NCBI GenBank assembly: GCA_026387515.1 | Contig: JAPLLP010000217.1 | Coordinates: 1-8,975 of the forward strand | From: Candidatus Omnitrophota bacterium | GTDB taxonomy: Bacteria; Omnitrophota; Koll11; Gygaellales; Profunditerraquicolaceae | DNA length: 8,975 nucleotides | Direction: 5' to 3' | Shown: piece by piece, positions 7,522 through 8,975 of the stretch | Numbering within the stretch: the stretch's first letter is position 1 | Layout of the letters: the number at the start of each line of letters is the position of its first letter | Translations under genes and position numbers: made by a program | The notes under the pieces: generated by a model | Told to the model about the DNA's origin: nothing | The model's input: only the letters and a program-made list of their open reading frames with translations | Database searches by the model: none

Positions 7522-8650
7522 AGACTGTCCCTAGGATTATTCTTGCTGCGCGGTGGCTCGCCCCGGGTTCGCCGAGTGAAGATTTAACCTCCCTAAGCGC
7601 GTTGCGCATCTCTTCTAATTTATCGGGATTTTGCAGGATTTCTAAAGCCGCCGCTGCTATTTTCTTCTGTATCGCCTGGAACTGGATAAATTCAGGGATG
7701 ATCTTTCTCCCCGCTACAATATTGGCCATGCCGATATAAGGAACTTTTACCTGAGGACGATAAAGCAGGTAATTTAATAATCCCATCTTATAAACGATAC
7801 AGAACGGTTTTTGCATTATTGCGGTTTCTAACGTTGCCGTCCCTGAGCAAACTAAGGCAAAATCCGCTAACTCCAGGCAGTCATAGGTTCTTCCGTCAAC
7901 AATCTTTAGATCCAGTTGGTAATTTTTAGTTATACGATTGTAAATGTTTAGATCTGCTCCAGGCGCCTTGGCGATCACCAACTGTAAGTCCGGATTTTTT
8001 TCTGCTATAATTCCGTAAGTCTCAAGCATGATCGGCAGGATATTCTCGATCTCGGATTTACGCGATCCGGGCAGAAGCGTGATAGTCTTTTTGGCTCGGT
8101 CAAGGTTAAACTCTTTTAGTAGTGTAATTTTATCTTTTGCGGGCTTGACCATGTCCAAAAGCGGATGGTCTACAAGGTCAGCCGCGATACCGTGCTTGCG
8201 GTAAAATTCCTGCTCGAATTTAAAGAGCACGATCATCTTGGATATATATTTTTTGATAGTTTTGAGCCTGCCCGGGCGGGATGCCCATACCTGAGGGCTG
8301 ACATAATAGATTACCGGTATTTCTTTATTGACTGCCTTGGCTAGGCGCAGGTTAAAACCGGAGAAATCTACTAATATCAGGCAGGCGGGTTTTTCCGCGC
8401 GGATCTTTTTTAAAATAAGTTCTTGAAGTTGGAAAAACTGAGGTAGTTTTTTAAGTACATCAAAAAGGCCCATTACCGCTAGGCCCCGGATATCGTAGAA
8501 TATTTCGGCCCCGGCTTGGCGTAAAAGATTTCCTCCTACTGCCGAAATCTTTATATCGGGATTAATCTTGCGGATTGCTCGGCTGAGCCCTGCGGCATGC
8601 AGTTCTCCGGATGGCTCTCCGCAGACAATCAGGATTTGTTTTTGCGCCAT
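7499..8650 (-). CDS. lpxB: Lipid-A-disaccharide synthase
   Basis: LpxB (glycosyltransferase family 19) joins UDP-diacylglucosamine and lipid X to form the lipid A disaccharide at the inner face of the cytoplasmic membrane, releasing UDP. The 383-residue length is normal. Motifs seen: GEPSGELH at 11-18 (canonical GEPSGDxH), FNLRLAKAV near 99-107, YYVSPQVWASRPGR at 115-128, HPLLD at 162-166, LPGSRKSEI at 193-201, SGTATLETA at 269-277, and NIVAGRKIIPEFIQ at 310-323, the C-terminal substrate region. The start is ATG at 8650; no ribosome binding site is evident, but the upstream oxidoreductase gene overlaps by 22 nt, so translation is probably coupled. The last nine or so residues (TVSRDCPSP) come from the inverted repeat at 7507-7532 and extend past the usual family end. 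The gene implies an outer membrane with lipopolysaccharide. Confidence 0.95.
   Translation of the reverse strand: MAQKQILIVCGEPSGELHAAGLSRAIRKINPDIKISAVGGNLLRQAGAEIFYDIRGLAVMGLFDVLKKLPQFFQLQELILKKIRAEKPACLILVDFSGFNLRLAKAVNKEIPVIYYVSPQVWASRPGRLKTIKKYISKMIVLFKFEQEFYRKHGIAADLVDHPLLDMVKPAKDKITLLKEFNLDRAKKTITLLPGSRKSEIENILPIMLETYGIIAEKNPDLQLVIAKAPGADLNIYNRITKNYQLDLKIVDGRTYDCLELADFALVCSGTATLETAIMQKPFCIVYKMGLLNYLLYRPQVKVPYIGMANIVAGRKIIPEFIQFQAIQKKIAAAALEILQNPDKLEEMRNALREVKSSLGEPGASHRAARIILGTVSRDCPSP
7507..7532. repeat. REP-like inverted repeat at the convergent gene ends, possible bidirectional terminator
   Basis: AGGGACAGTC (7507-7516) and GACTGTCCCT (7523-7532) are perfect reverse complements with a 6-base loop. 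The left half also contains the near-palindrome GGGACAGTCCC (7508-7518). The element supplies the stop and last codons of the M48 gene and the last codons of lpxB on the other strand. Its GGGACAGTCCC style resembles dispersed REP-type palindromes of many bacterial chromosomes (from memory, not searched). Its position between convergent genes suits a stabiliser or terminator, but no T-run follows on either strand. Confidence 0.6.
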
Positions 8651-8975
8651 ATCTGGTTTTGGATTTCTAAAGCTACCTTTAGGGCTTCTCTGGCCACGCG
8701 GCCGGAGACCAAGGGTTCTTTGTGTTCTATCGCGCAGGATATAAATGCAGCGAGCTCTTTTTGCAGTGGTTGTTCTTTTTCAATAGGGAGTTCTGTTTTG
8801 GTAATACCGGAGCCCTCTTTTTTGTAAACGCTGGCTTCTGCCTCGCGGTAGTCCAGGGAGATATAGGTATCTTCCTGGAAGATCCTGATTTTGCGCATTA
8901 CTTCGTCCGATACCCGGCTGGCAGTAAGATTGGCCACGCAACCGTTGGCAAAGCTGATGCGGGCATTGGCAATAT
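8629..8975 (-). CDS. Gfo/Idh/MocA family oxidoreductase, C-terminal part; 5' end outside window
   Basis: The frame is open to the window edge, showing the last 114 residues, beginning IANARISFANGCVANLTASR. This matches the typical C-terminal sheet of Gfo/Idh/MocA dehydrogenases (NAR-x-F-x-x-G-x-VANLTASRVS), followed by RIFQEDTYISLDYRE and the closing helix GREALKVALEIQNQIW-like segment (here VAREALKVALEIQ). The NAD(P)-binding domain and catalytic Lys are not in the window. It overlaps lpxB by 22 nt, so it belongs to the lipid A operon. In some bacteria (Acidithiobacillus, Leptospira) the oxidoreductase GnnA, encoded near lpxA and lpxB, works with the aminotransferase GnnB to make the 3-amino UDP-GlcNAc used for amide-linked lipid A. 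This gene could have that role, but the upstream genes that would show it are not visible. Confidence 0.85.
   Translation of the reverse strand, partial: IANARISFANGCVANLTASRVSDEVMRKIRIFQEDTYISLDYREAEASVYKKEGSGITKTELPIEKEQPLQKELAAFISCAIEHKEPLVSGRVAREALKVALEIQNQIWRKNKS

Noticed and set aside
8597..8827. Plus-strand 76-residue open frame
   Set aside because: It is antisense to the lpxB start and the oxidoreductase end, both of which have clear family motifs.

Overview
The window reads as a gene-dense chromosomal segment from an uncultured, diderm (Gram-negative-type) bacterium. The clearest pointer is lipid A disaccharide synthase (lpxB) next to a Gfo/Idh/MocA oxidoreductase, a lipopolysaccharide-synthesis neighbourhood. 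The gene content and style (divergent FMN glutamate synthase, DUF1846, Ste24-like M48 protease, short overlapping genes) would fit a candidate phylum such as Omnitrophota. That placement is inference, not something the sequence proves. No tRNA, rRNA, CRISPR array, transposase or phage gene is visible, and no stretch over 300 bases lacks a gene.

Layout, left to right. (1) The 3' part of a divergent FMN-binding glutamate synthase-like gene runs to 1447. Overlapping its end is a 32-codon gene (1414-1512) with its own strong ribosome binding site and four cysteines. (2) A near-consensus extended -10 promoter (1518-1545) and a leader with a 14-bp perfect hairpin precede pyrG, CTP synthase. As read here pyrG is broken. 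About 12 residues including the conserved MRLG motif are missing near 2840, the frame shifts there, and the interdomain linker also looks about 20 residues short. (3) A second promoter (3167-3195) has a perfect TATAAT ending only 7 nt before the ATG of a DUF1846 gene, which suggests a leaderless mRNA. That gene is followed at 2 nt by a beta-CASP metallo-beta-lactamase RNase-like gene. After a short gap with two hairpins come a divergent ribosomal protein L27-like gene and, overlapping it by 1 nt, a Ste24-type M48 membrane protease. These four may be one transcription unit. (4) On the minus strand, an oxidoreductase (cut by the window end) overlaps lpxB by 22 nt.

lpxB and the M48 gene converge, and their 3' ends overlap inside a REP-like inverted repeat that supplies the last residues of both proteins. 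The themes are nitrogen and nucleotide metabolism on the left, RNA/ribosome and membrane-protein turnover in the middle, and lipid A synthesis on the right. The most interesting items are the tiny four-cysteine gene, the L27-like gene beside an RNase-like gene, the damaged pyrG, the probable leaderless DUF1846 message and the REP-like element shared by two gene ends.
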